Of a stretch of DNA of 7,434 nucleotides, positions 1 to 6,815 are shown piece by piece. The stretch is taken from contig JAJYQZ010000054.1 in assembly GCA_021794335.1 (NCBI GenBank), positions 1 to 7,434 of the forward strand, given 5' to 3'. This DNA is from a bacterium. Its GTDB lineage: Bacteria > SZUA-79 > Acidulodesulfobacterales > Acidulodesulfobacteraceae. The stretch's first letter is position 1, and every line of letters begins with the position of its first letter. Both the position numbers and the translations under genes were made by a program. The notes under the pieces were generated by a model. The model ran no database searches. It was not told the DNA's origin and saw nothing but the letters and a program-made list of their open reading frames with translations.

Positions 1-229
1 ACAAAATCTTATCGGCATCCGCGGGTATAATATCCTCCTTAAAAAAAAGTTTTATTCCGTCCGCTATCGGCTGCAATAACCCATGAAATCCCGCTTCCAT
101 AGGACCCATTCTGTTTTGGATTTTCGCAGCTACCTTCCGCTCTAAAAGTGTCAGATAAGCCGCCGCCGCAAGCAAACCTGCGAAAACGATTAATATTTTT
201 ATAATCTCTGCTATAAGCCAAAATATCAT
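1..229 (-). CDS. nuoH: NADH-quinone oxidoreductase subunit H, N-terminal part (runs off the left edge)
   Basis: This is the 5' end of the complex I membrane subunit that touches the peripheral arm and forms much of the quinone-entry chamber. Reading the minus strand from an ATG at 229-227 gives 76 codons before the window ends. Residues 2-25 form a hydrophobic first transmembrane helix that starts [13 protein letters not shown]. It is followed by the NuoH family signature [18 protein letters not shown], then [18 protein letters not shown], which is the loop after helix 1. The frame has a stop at 241-239, only three codons upstream, so the start is well fixed, although no Shine-Dalgarno sequence precedes it (CAAAG at best). 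It lies 70 bp after nuoG, as in the canonical order, and begins the membrane-arm half of the operon. A longer open frame over 39-284 in another phase is a shadow of this gene. Identification is secure; the rest of the protein is outside the window. Confidence 0.95.
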   Translation of the reverse strand, partial: MIFWLIAEIIKILIVFAGLLAAAAYLTLLERKVAAKIQNRMGPMEAGFHGLLQPIADGIKLFFKEDIIPADADKIL

Positions 230-256
230 AATCTTTGCTTATTAAAATAAATTTAG

Positions 257-291
257 AATTGTTATAGTATTTACATAATACCACAACAACT
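257..291 (-). promoter_or_regulatory. 15-bp intercistronic RNA hairpin between nuoG and nuoH
   Basis: On the minus-strand transcript, AGUUGUUGUGGUAUU (291-277) can pair with AAUACUAUAACAAUU (271-257) around the five-base loop AUGUA. All 15 positions pair, three of them as G-U. On the plus strand those three positions would be A-C mismatches, so the structure fits only the operon mRNA. It begins eight bases after the nuoG stop codon and ends 27 bases before the nuoH start. The downstream bases (CTAAATTTATTTTAATAAG) are U-rich but interrupted, so this is not a good intrinsic terminator. A processing or stability element, or partial attenuation, fits better. Function is inferred. Confidence 0.5.
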
Positions 292-299
292 ATTTTTAA

Positions 300-2426
300 T
301 TAATAATATAACTTAGTTTTATCGTTATAATAAAATTTACTTTTAGTTTTAATCTTATTGTAATATGTTGCATTCTCTAACTTTAACGATTGAACGAACC
401 CGGATAATTCATTTTTTATATAATTAAACGAGTATCCTAACTTGTTAGAGATTAAAATTAAATAATCTAAAATATCGCTTCTATATGCGCCCAAATCAAA
501 TTCATTGTTTAAATTTATCTTTTTACCCTCAAAATTTTCATAGAACGCATCTTTTGATTCAAGAAAATCGTACACCGGTATGACAACATCCGCCATAGTA
601 GATAATATACTCGCCTTAGAAGAAAAAACGGCTAAAAACTCTAAATCCGTTATATATTTAGTCAATTCTTTAGTTATGTAATTACTTATAGGGTCGCCTA
701 TATAAATGAGATTTTTTATTTTCCCCGCATCAAATCCCGAATATATAGAATTAAAACCTAAAAGATTGGAGGGGTTTACTCCCGCGCTTTCAAGTCCTCT
801 ATAATTAAAAGGCTTCATAAGAGGATAAACATATACTATTTTTTGTTCATCCCTCAAAAATTCGACCATTTCTTTAATAGTAAGAAAGTCTTTACCCATA
901 TTATAAGCCGACATTGGAAAGTCGCCGATTATAATGGAAATAGAATTTGACTTAAGAATATTTTTGGATACCCTGCTTAGCTGACTGCCCATTTCACCAT
1001 CTTTTTTAAAGCCGTAATCGTAAAGATTTAATCTCAGGCTATTTAAGAAATCGCGTATTTCGGATAACTCTATATCCTCCCTGATATGTGCAATATCCTC
1101 AAATCTTGTTAAAACAGGATTTACTTGTTTTTTAATATTTACAAGTAAAAGTTTTCCTCCGTGTTCCCTGTGTGTTTTCATAATGTTATATGAAACATAC
1201 GGAATTTCATCCTCTATAGAACCGATATATAATATTACATCGGAATTTTGTATGGCTTTAATCTCAAAGTTTTCTTCGTTTTTAAAAACGGTTTTAAATT
1301 TATTAAAGTTCTCCCTGTAAAATTCCGGTTCGGCTATATCGAAATAGGCAGGTTTTAAAATATATTTCACAAAATTAGAAATTACGAACCCGTCATTTGT
1401 GGAAATACCTGGAGATACTAAAACTGCGGTATTTTCCATGCCGTTTTTTCCGGAAATATTTTTAATTCTTAAGGCAAACTCATTTATTGCATCTTCAATG
1501 CCTGTTTCTTTCGGCATAGATTTCTTTTTAATAATGGGGGCTTGAATATAATAGCCGTCCGATTTTCCGATACCCTCGTAAAAAAACCCGGAGCGGCACA
1601 AATATCCGCCGAATAAAGAAGCCGTTCTGACCAAAGATTCTTCTTTATCATACCTGTAATACTCAATCCTGCATGCGGCGGAACATTTATCGCAGACGGA
1701 TGAAAAGGGCGATACCTGCCAGTACCTTTCTTTAAACTTCGAAGGTTTTGAAATTAATGCGCCGACGGGGCAGACTTCGATACAATTCCCGCAATAATAG
1801 CAATCTAAATAATTTACCTCCGGCTTAATTTCCATAAACCCGCAGTTCTCGGATGGAATTGCGCCCATTTCCAATTTATCGTCTTGTTTTAAACCGATGT
1901 AGCCGTTATATCCTTTGTCTTTGATTTGATAAAACGGATTTCCGTACATATCGGTACATACCCTAATGCATCTTGAGCACAGCACGCACCTCGTAGCATG
2001 ATATTCGATAATATCGCTTTTAAATATACGCGTTCTATCAGGAAAAACCTTTTCATTTTTCTGGGTCGTGATGCCAAATTCAAAAGATAAATCCTGTAAA
2101 CTGCATTCGCCTGATTTATCGCAAACGGGGCAATCGAGAGGGTGATCTAGTAGAAGATGCGATATTACTTCTTTCCTCACTTTCCATAGTTTTTCGGTAT
2201 CGGTTAAAATTTCATACCCTTCTTTTACTTTTGCGACGCAAGACGGAAGAGGGTTTTTAACTCCCTTAACCTCGACCACGCAAATTCTGCATGAGCCGAT
2301 AGGCCTTAGCCTCCTAAGATAGCAAAGCGTGGGTATTTTTATGCCGTTTTGGGCGGCCGCCTCAAGAACGGTAAGACCCGACTTAGTCATTATTTTTTTG
2401 CCGTTTATCGTAATTTCGATATCCAT
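300..2426 (-). CDS. nuoG: NADH-quinone oxidoreductase subunit G, with an extra [4Fe-4S] motif
   Basis: This is the large iron-sulfur subunit of the complex I peripheral arm, passing electrons from the input module towards NuoI/NuoB. The 708 residues hold in order: a [2Fe-2S] ferredoxin domain (N1b; C35, C46, C49, C63); the His-Cys3 motif H95-x3-C99-x2-C102-x5-C108 (N5); a bacterial-ferredoxin-like domain with two full CxxCxxCxxxC motifs (C147/150/153/157 and C209/212/215/219); C245-x2-C248-x3-C252-x24-C277 (N7-type); then a degenerate molybdopterin-oxidoreductase-like domain (about 300-640) with no visible cofactor site. Ordinary NuoG keeps only four of the eight ferredoxin cysteines (N4), so one additional cluster is predicted. 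The ATG at 2426 is supported by AGGA nine bases upstream and by the domain start MDIEITINGK. NADH-linked formate dehydrogenase and [FeFe]-hydrogenase subunits share this N-terminal architecture, but the position before nuoH and the lack of an H-cluster or Mo/W site favour NuoG. Confidence 0.93.
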   Translation of the reverse strand: MDIEITINGKKIMTKSGLTVLEAAAQNGIKIPTLCYLRRLRPIGSCRICVVEVKGVKNPLPSCVAKVKEGYEILTDTEKLWKVRKEVISHLLLDHPLDCPVCDKSGECSLQDLSFEFGITTQKNEKVFPDRTRIFKSDIIEYHATRCVLCSRCIRVCTDMYGNPFYQIKDKGYNGYIGLKQDDKLEMGAIPSENCGFMEIKPEVNYLDCYYCGNCIEVCPVGALISKPSKFKERYWQVSPFSSVCDKCSAACRIEYYRYDKEESLVRTASLFGGYLCRSGFFYEGIGKSDGYYIQAPIIKKKSMPKETGIEDAINEFALRIKNISGKNGMENTAVLVSPGISTNDGFVISNFVKYILKPAYFDIAEPEFYRENFNKFKTVFKNEENFEIKAIQNSDVILYIGSIEDEIPYVSYNIMKTHREHGGKLLLVNIKKQVNPVLTRFEDIAHIREDIELSEIRDFLNSLRLNLYDYGFKKDGEMGSQLSRVSKNILKSNSISIIIGDFPMSAYNMGKDFLTIKEMVEFLRDEQKIVYVYPLMKPFNYRGLESAGVNPSNLLGFNSIYSGFDAGKIKNLIYIGDPISNYITKELTKYITDLEFLAVFSSKASILSTMADVVIPVYDFLESKDAFYENFEGKKINLNNEFDLGAYRSDILDYLILISNKLGYSFNYIKNELSGFVQSLKLENATYYNKIKTKSKFYYNDKTKLYY

Positions 2427-2435
2427 TTAATTTAA

Positions 2436-2439
2436 TCCT
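2436..2439 (-). promoter_or_regulatory. Shine-Dalgarno of nuoG
   Basis: AGGA on the minus strand, nine bases before the nuoG ATG. It supports that start. It lies at the end of a 106-bp spacer (2427-2532), the longest within the operon. That spacer is otherwise AT-rich, with no coding capacity beyond a nine-codon frame and no clear terminator. Confidence 0.6.
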
Positions 2440-2532
2440 GTAAACATGTACAAATATAGGGCTTTTAAAATAAAACTTTCTTTGTATCGTACATCTCGAA
2501 TCTAACTCTTTTAATGTGTTTGCTTTGAAATT

Positions 2533-4437
2533 TTATTTAAACTTTACAAGCATAAGAAAATAACACCTCATGCACCTTGTGGCTTCATAAATAACATCAT
2601 CGCTGGTTAAACCCTTGTCAACTTCCATAAAATTACTTATGCGCATCTCGACATCTTCTTCCACCTGTTTAGCCGCCGGATTTCCTTTCGGAAAATCGGT
2701 ATAATCTATTATCTCTTTTTTGTCATAAACGCCAATCTTTTCCAGCAGATATTCAAAAAGGCAATCGTCCGTCGCTTCAAATGAACCCGTTCTTATGTAC
2801 TGGTCTATTCTTCTTGCGGCATTTTTGCCGTCGCGATTCGAATCGACTATGCTGATGGGTCCGGTAAATGCGTCTCCGCCGGCGAATACTCCCGGCATAT
2901 CGGTCATATGCGTAAACTCGTCCGCTATTATTATTTTGCCTTTACCTGTTTTAATCTGCGGCGTATCTTTTAAAAAATCGAAATCCGGAACCTGCCCGAC
3001 CGCCATAATAAACGAATCGCATTCTATGTCAAAATCGGAACCCGGAACTTCCACGGGGCTTCTTCTGCCGCTTTCATCCGGATCGCCTAGTTTCATTTTT
3101 CTGCACCTGACGCCTTTAATTGCCCCGTTTTCTTGAATAATACTTGCAGGGTTAGTCAAAAATTCAAATTTAACGCCTTCTTTAATGGCGGTATCGATTT
3201 CGTAGGGCGCTGCCGGCATCTGCTCCCTCGCCCTTCTATACACAACGATAACTTCTTCGAACCCTAACCTGATTGCTGTCCGGCAACAATCTATAGCTAC
3301 ATTGCCGCCGCCTTCTATAATAACCTTCCTGCCGGTTTCGATTTTATTCCCGAGGGAGACATCCCTTAAAAATTTAACCCCTTCATAAAAACCTTTAAGA
3401 TTGTCTTGTTCTCCGGGCAACCCTATATTTTGTCCTTTATGGGCGCCAACCGCAAGGAAAACGGCCTTAAAATCTTGCCCAAAAAGATCCTGCATCGTGA
3501 AATCGGTTCCGAGTCTTTGATTTAATTTATAATCAATTCCGGTAGAAAGGATATAATCAATTTCTTTATCTAAGAATTCTTTCGGCAACCTGTATTTCGG
3601 GATACCGACATTCATCATCCCGCCCAATACAGGCAATGCTTCAAATATCACGGGCTTATAACCCATTAAACGCAAATAATACGCGCAGCTTAAACCGGCG
3701 GGACCGGAACCGACGATTGCTATCTTAATTCCATTATCTTTGATTACAAACTTCGGCTTGATATCGGAATAAAATTCGTTATCGGCGGCGAATCTTCTGA
3801 TTAAGCATATCTGAATAGGCTCATCGACATTGGCTCTGCGGCAATTATCCTGGCACGGATGAAAGCAGGTTCTTCCCAAAATCCCTGCTAACGGGGTATT
3901 CCTTCTCGCGGATTCGAGCGCGTCTTCAAATCTACCGTCCCTGACCCTTTCTATCCAGTTTGGAATATCGAGTTTGGATGGACAGCCGTTAATACACGGG
4001 GCGGTTGCCTTAGTTATATAATCCCCTTTTGGTATAATTTTTTTATTTATTATTGCGTTTTCAAAATCTTCCCTGAAATTATCTATCAGTTCGGTAACGG
4101 CTAACGGTCCAACGGTTCCCACGGTGCATTTAGAAGACGATAAAATCCATTCGCATTGATTCCTTAATCTATCCAAATCTTCTAAAATAGCACGGCCGTT
4201 ACATATATGTTCGAGAATATCTGAAGCAACCGAAGTTCCGATCATGCACGGGGTACAAACGCCGCAAGAAATCTTTTGAAGCTCTTGCATATAACACCGT
4301 GCCAGATCAACTTTGTTATCCTTGTCGTCAAGCAAAGCTATGCCGTTCCAATTAAGTATGGAAGATATTTCGGCGTGGCCCGTTCTTTTAAAGAATGAAA
4401 TATCTAATTTTGAACCAATTTTATCTATAATCTTCAT
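2533..4437 (-). CDS. NuoF iron-sulfur domain fused to a GltD/NfnB-like FAD- and NAD(P)H-binding oxidoreductase
   Basis: A 634-residue probable electron-input subunit occupying the nuoE-nuoF position. Residues about 28-130 match the C-terminal part of NuoF: SCGVCTPC with C58-x2-C61-x2-C64 and C104, the ligand pattern of cluster N3. The FMN/NADH domain of NuoF (GRGGAGFP-type glycine loop) is absent. Residues 145-220 form a GltD/dihydropyrimidine-dehydrogenase-type cysteine domain (C148, C152, C191, C195, C199). Then come an FAD fold (IVGSGPAGLS, 241-250; E266), an NAD(P)H fold (EGGGNVAIDCCRTAIRLG, 375-392; YRRAREQMPA, 400-409), and the second FAD motif GVFAGGDAFTG (516-526). The YRRxR segment suggests NADPH rather than NADH. 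The chain ends in EATRCMRC (C622, C625). The gap to nuoD is 31 bp, and no Shine-Dalgarno is seen at the ATG. It resembles, from recall, SfrB of Geobacter NADPH oxidoreductase. Domain calls are firm; physical assembly with complex I is inferred from the operon. Confidence 0.88.
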   Translation of the reverse strand: MKIIDKIGSKLDISFFKRTGHAEISSILNWNGIALLDDKDNKVDLARCYMQELQKISCGVCTPCMIGTSVASDILEHICNGRAILEDLDRLRNQCEWILSSSKCTVGTVGPLAVTELIDNFREDFENAIINKKIIPKGDYITKATAPCINGCPSKLDIPNWIERVRDGRFEDALESARRNTPLAGILGRTCFHPCQDNCRRANVDEPIQICLIRRFAADNEFYSDIKPKFVIKDNGIKIAIVGSGPAGLSCAYYLRLMGYKPVIFEALPVLGGMMNVGIPKYRLPKEFLDKEIDYILSTGIDYKLNQRLGTDFTMQDLFGQDFKAVFLAVGAHKGQNIGLPGEQDNLKGFYEGVKFLRDVSLGNKIETGRKVIIEGGGNVAIDCCRTAIRLGFEEVIVVYRRAREQMPAAPYEIDTAIKEGVKFEFLTNPASIIQENGAIKGVRCRKMKLGDPDESGRRSPVEVPGSDFDIECDSFIMAVGQVPDFDFLKDTPQIKTGKGKIIIADEFTHMTDMPGVFAGGDAFTGPISIVDSNRDGKNAARRIDQYIRTGSFEATDDCLFEYLLEKIGVYDKKEIIDYTDFPKGNPAAKQVEEDVEMRISNFMEVDKGLTSDDVIYEATRCMRCYFLMLVKFK

Positions 4438-4468
4438 ATAGTCTAAATTTAATTTATGATTTTATCTT

Positions 4469-5668
4469 TTACCTGTCCACTTCTCCCAGCAATATATCCA
4501 CACTGCCCATAATCGCAACTAAGTCGGCTAACAAATGCCCCTTCGTCATTTTACACAAAGCGCTAATATTACAGAACGACGGCGGTCTAACCCGCATGCG
4601 GTAAGGAAAAGCCGAACCATCTGACACCAGATAAAAACCCAGTTCCCCTCTCGGATTTTCTACGGAGTGGTATGCCTCGCCCTTTGGCGGCTTTATACCC
4701 TCCATACCGTATTTAAAGAGCGATATCATGCCTTCCATTGTAGTCAACGCCCTTTTTTTAGGGGGGATGACATAGCGGGGATATTCGTCATAGCTTAAAT
4801 ATTCGCCCGCCGGAATATTTTCGATCGCCTGATTTATTATTTTAAGGCTTTGCCTCATCTCTTCTATTCTTACGAAATATCTATCGTAAACATCTCCCGT
4901 ATCTCCAAGAGGGATTTCGAAATCAAAATCTTCATAGCTTGAATAAGGGTTTGTCTTCCTGATATCATATTTTAATCCGCTGCCTCTAAGGGAAGGCCCG
5001 GTCAATGCGAAATTAACCGCATCTTCGGCGGAAATTATACCTAAATTTTTGGTTCTTTCTAACCAAATTTTGTTCTTTGTGAGTAACGCTTCATACTCGC
5101 TGACTTTTTCGGGAAAAATTTTTATAAAATTCCGCGTTTTATCTATAAAATCTTTGTGTATATCCATTGCTAAACCGCCGACCCGATAAAAGGAAGGGGT
5201 CATCCTGGCGCCGGTAACCGCTTCTATGATATCTAATATTAACTCTCTTTCGCGAAAACAGTATAGAAACTCGGTTAAAGCGCCTATATCAACGGCATGC
5301 GTACCCAGCCATACAAGATGTGAACTGATTCTTGTAAACTCTGCAAGGATAACCCTGACATATTCAGCTCTTTTAGGGGCTTTTACGCCGCAAAGCTTTT
5401 CGACGGCAAGAATATAACCCAAATTATTTGAAGCGGCGGAAACATAGTCCATTCTGTCCGTAATAGTCTCGGCCTGATGGTAGGTTCGGGATTCGGCATA
5501 TTTTTCCATACTTGTATGCAAATAACCTATAATAGGTTCCGCATTAACTACAACCTCTCCGTCTAATTGAACCAAAACCCTGAGAACGCCGTGAGTGGCG
5601 GGATGAGATGGACCCACATTCAATGGAAATTTATCTGTCTCTATTAAGAAATCTTTGTATTCAAACAT
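4469..5668 (-). CDS. nuoD: NADH-quinone oxidoreductase subunit D (49-kDa subunit)
   Basis: This peripheral-arm subunit is related to NiFe-hydrogenase large subunits and forms the quinone site together with NuoB. Its 399 residues are the normal length for an unfused NuoD. The N-terminus has the signature LNVGPSHPATHGVLRVLVQL (16-35). H26 and Y75 (TDRMDYVSAA) match in spacing the His and Tyr that contact the quinone head group in Thermus Nqo4. Further family landmarks are IGYLHTSMEKYAESRTYHQ (48-66, usually YLHRG), TGARMTPSFYRVGGL, LRGSGLKYDIRK and the C-terminal GSVDILLGEVDR. Hydrogenase NiFe-ligand cysteines are absent, as expected. It starts at the ATG at 5668-5666, 30 bp after nuoC, with no convincing Shine-Dalgarno (AAGAAA only). 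NuoC and NuoD are separate genes here, unlike the enterobacterial NuoCD fusion. Confidence 0.97.
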   Translation of the reverse strand: MFEYKDFLIETDKFPLNVGPSHPATHGVLRVLVQLDGEVVVNAEPIIGYLHTSMEKYAESRTYHQAETITDRMDYVSAASNNLGYILAVEKLCGVKAPKRAEYVRVILAEFTRISSHLVWLGTHAVDIGALTEFLYCFRERELILDIIEAVTGARMTPSFYRVGGLAMDIHKDFIDKTRNFIKIFPEKVSEYEALLTKNKIWLERTKNLGIISAEDAVNFALTGPSLRGSGLKYDIRKTNPYSSYEDFDFEIPLGDTGDVYDRYFVRIEEMRQSLKIINQAIENIPAGEYLSYDEYPRYVIPPKKRALTTMEGMISLFKYGMEGIKPPKGEAYHSVENPRGELGFYLVSDGSAFPYRMRVRPPSFCNISALCKMTKGHLLADLVAIMGSVDILLGEVDR

Positions 5669-5698
5669 TGTTAAATTTCTTATTAATAATTTGGTGAT

Positions 5699-6241
5699 TT
5701 ATGGTTTTTGGGTTATTTCATCCATTTCGACATATCCCGGGGTATCAAAATTTATCGTTTCGACCGGCGGCCTTTGCCTTAACGGGTAATCTTTAAGAAG
5801 AGGATGCCCTTCCCAGTCATCGGGATTCAATATTCTTTTCAAATCGGGATGCCCCTTAAATTTTAACCCAAACATATCGTAAACTTCCCTTTCAAACCAA
5901 TTTGCCGAATTGTAAAGCGGCGTTAAACTGGGGTAATCAGGCTCGTTTATTTTGCTTCTACTCTTTACAAATATTCTGAAATTATTTTTTGTAGAATAAA
6001 AATTATAAATTACTTCTATTCTTTCGGGCTTCTTCGGATAATCAACGGCAAACAAGTCGGATAACATATCGAATTGCAGCCTGGAGTCATCTTTTAAGAA
6101 TTTTGCAAAATCTATAATATTTTCTTTGCCCGTGAATATATGCACGTCGCCATTAGAGGTTTCAACCGAAGAAACTAATTTTGGCATAGATTCCTTTATG
6201 GCGCTAAGTGCAAATAAGACATCCATCTCTTTAAGGCTCAT
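5699..6241 (-). CDS. nuoC: NADH-quinone oxidoreductase subunit C (30-kDa subunit)
   Basis: A peripheral-arm scaffold subunit that packs against NuoD and carries no cofactor. The 180 residues contain the family signature in the second half: FEREVYDMFGLKFKGHPDLK (116-135) followed by RILNPDDWEGHPLLKDYPLR (136-155). The N-terminal half has the expected alpha/beta part, with FDMLSDLFAVDYP near 57-69. The start is set at the ATG at 6241-6239. A second ATG five codons on (Met6) is less likely because AAAGAG would directly abut it. The first ATG overlaps a short A/T palindrome and lacks a Shine-Dalgarno. The 79-bp spacer before it contains a larger perfect palindrome. It is followed after 30 bp by nuoD. 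Confidence 0.96.
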   Translation of the reverse strand: MSLKEMDVLFALSAIKESMPKLVSSVETSNGDVHIFTGKENIIDFAKFLKDDSRLQFDMLSDLFAVDYPKKPERIEVIYNFYSTKNNFRIFVKSRSKINEPDYPSLTPLYNSANWFEREVYDMFGLKFKGHPDLKRILNPDDWEGHPLLKDYPLRQRPPVETINFDTPGYVEMDEITQKP

Positions 6242-6265
6242 ATAATTATATAATTAACTTGAAAT

Positions 6266-6290
6266 AATTTATTTAAAATTTAAATAAATT
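6266..6290 (-). repeat. Perfect 25-bp all-A/T palindrome between nuoB and nuoC
   Basis: The arms AATTTATTTAAA and TTTAAATAAATT (minus-strand reading) pair over 12 of 12 positions around one central base. There is no G or C in the element. It lies 24 bases before the nuoC start and 30 bases after the nuoB stop. It could form an AU-only hairpin in the mRNA or be a DNA-level protein site. No poly-U run follows in the required place, so it is not called a terminator. In such AT-rich spacer DNA, chance origin is possible. Confidence 0.5.
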
Positions 6291-6320
6291 CATATGCCGT
6301 TTCATCAAAAACATTCGGGT

Positions 6321-6815
6321 TTATTTTAAAACCTTGGGCGGTTCCTCATTTTTTATCGTTCCTTTTGCTATCTTTTCTTGAAGTTTTACTATACCGTATA
6401 TGAGGGCTTCCGGTCTGGGCGGACAACCGGGGATATAAACATCGACGGGAATAATTCTGTCAACGCCCTGAACTATGCTATAAACATTAAAAAGCCCCCC
6501 TGAACAGGCGCAATCACCCATTGCAATAACCCATTTCGGATTTGGCATCTGATCATAAATTCTTTTAACCATGGGAGCCATTTTATATGAAACCCTTCCT
6601 GATACGATAATTAAATCGGATTGCCTGGGGCTTGACCTGAAAATTAAACCTAACCTGTCAAAATCATATCTGGAAGAGGCAGCCGTCATCATTTCGATAG
6701 CGCAACAGGCCAAACCAAATGTCGCAGGCCAAATCGACCATTTTCTGCCCCAGGAAACAAGCTTATCTAACGATGTCGTTATAATGTTATCGCCCAGATG
6801 TTCTTCTATTCCCAT
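6321..6815 (-). CDS. nuoB: NADH-quinone oxidoreductase subunit B (cluster N2 subunit)
   Basis: NuoB holds [4Fe-4S] cluster N2, the last carrier before quinone, and is related to NiFe-hydrogenase small subunits. The 164 residues contain all four expected N2 ligands: adjacent C37-C38 in [15 protein letters not shown]102 in [10 protein letters not shown], and C131 in PGCPPRPE. The motif DCACSGG carries an additional cysteine (C104) where many homologues have a small residue. The N-terminus before WGRKWSIWP is short, normal for the non-mitochondrial form. The start ATG at 6815-6813 overlaps the end of nuoA by 10 bp in another frame and has a strong Shine-Dalgarno (AAAGGGGG) seven bases upstream, inside nuoA, so the two are translationally linked. 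The 82-aa frame on the opposite strand here is a shadow. Confidence 0.97.
   Translation of the reverse strand: MGIEEHLGDNIITTSLDKLVSWGRKWSIWPATFGLACCAIEMMTAASSRYDFDRLGLIFRSSPRQSDLIIVSGRVSYKMAPMVKRIYDQMPNPKWVIAMGDCACSGGLFNVYSIVQGVDRIIPVDVYIPGCPPRPEALIYGIVKLQEKIAKGTIKNEEPPKVLK

Noticed and set aside
39..284. 81-codon minus-strand open frame at the left end
   Set aside because: It overlaps nuoH in another frame. The nuoH frame from 229 gives the clear [15 protein letters not shown] signature, while this one resembles no family.
1484..2083. 60- and 64-codon minus-strand frames inside nuoG
   Set aside because: Out-of-frame shadows within a strongly conserved coding region.
300..2426. [FeFe]-hydrogenase or formate dehydrogenase catalytic subunit
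   Set aside because: The N-terminal cluster set is similar, but no H-cluster motifs or Mo/W cysteine or selenocysteine site are present, and the gene sits between nuoD and nuoH.
2437..2454. Operator-like TGTA-N6-TACA in the nuoG leader
   Set aside because: Short, imperfect and overlapping the ribosome-binding region; does not match a regulator box I recognise.
2427..2532. Frameshifted continuation of the fusion gene or a small gene in the 106-bp spacer
   Set aside because: The spacer has stops in all frames and only a nine-codon ATG frame with no properly spaced ribosome-binding site. The fusion protein's end at EATRCMRC plus a short tail looks natural.
2795..3136. 113-codon plus-strand frame
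   Set aside because: Antisense shadow of the FAD/NAD(P)H domain of the fusion protein; no recognisable protein features or ribosome-binding site.
5226..5417. 63-codon plus-strand frame
   Set aside because: Antisense to conserved nuoD codons; no independent support.
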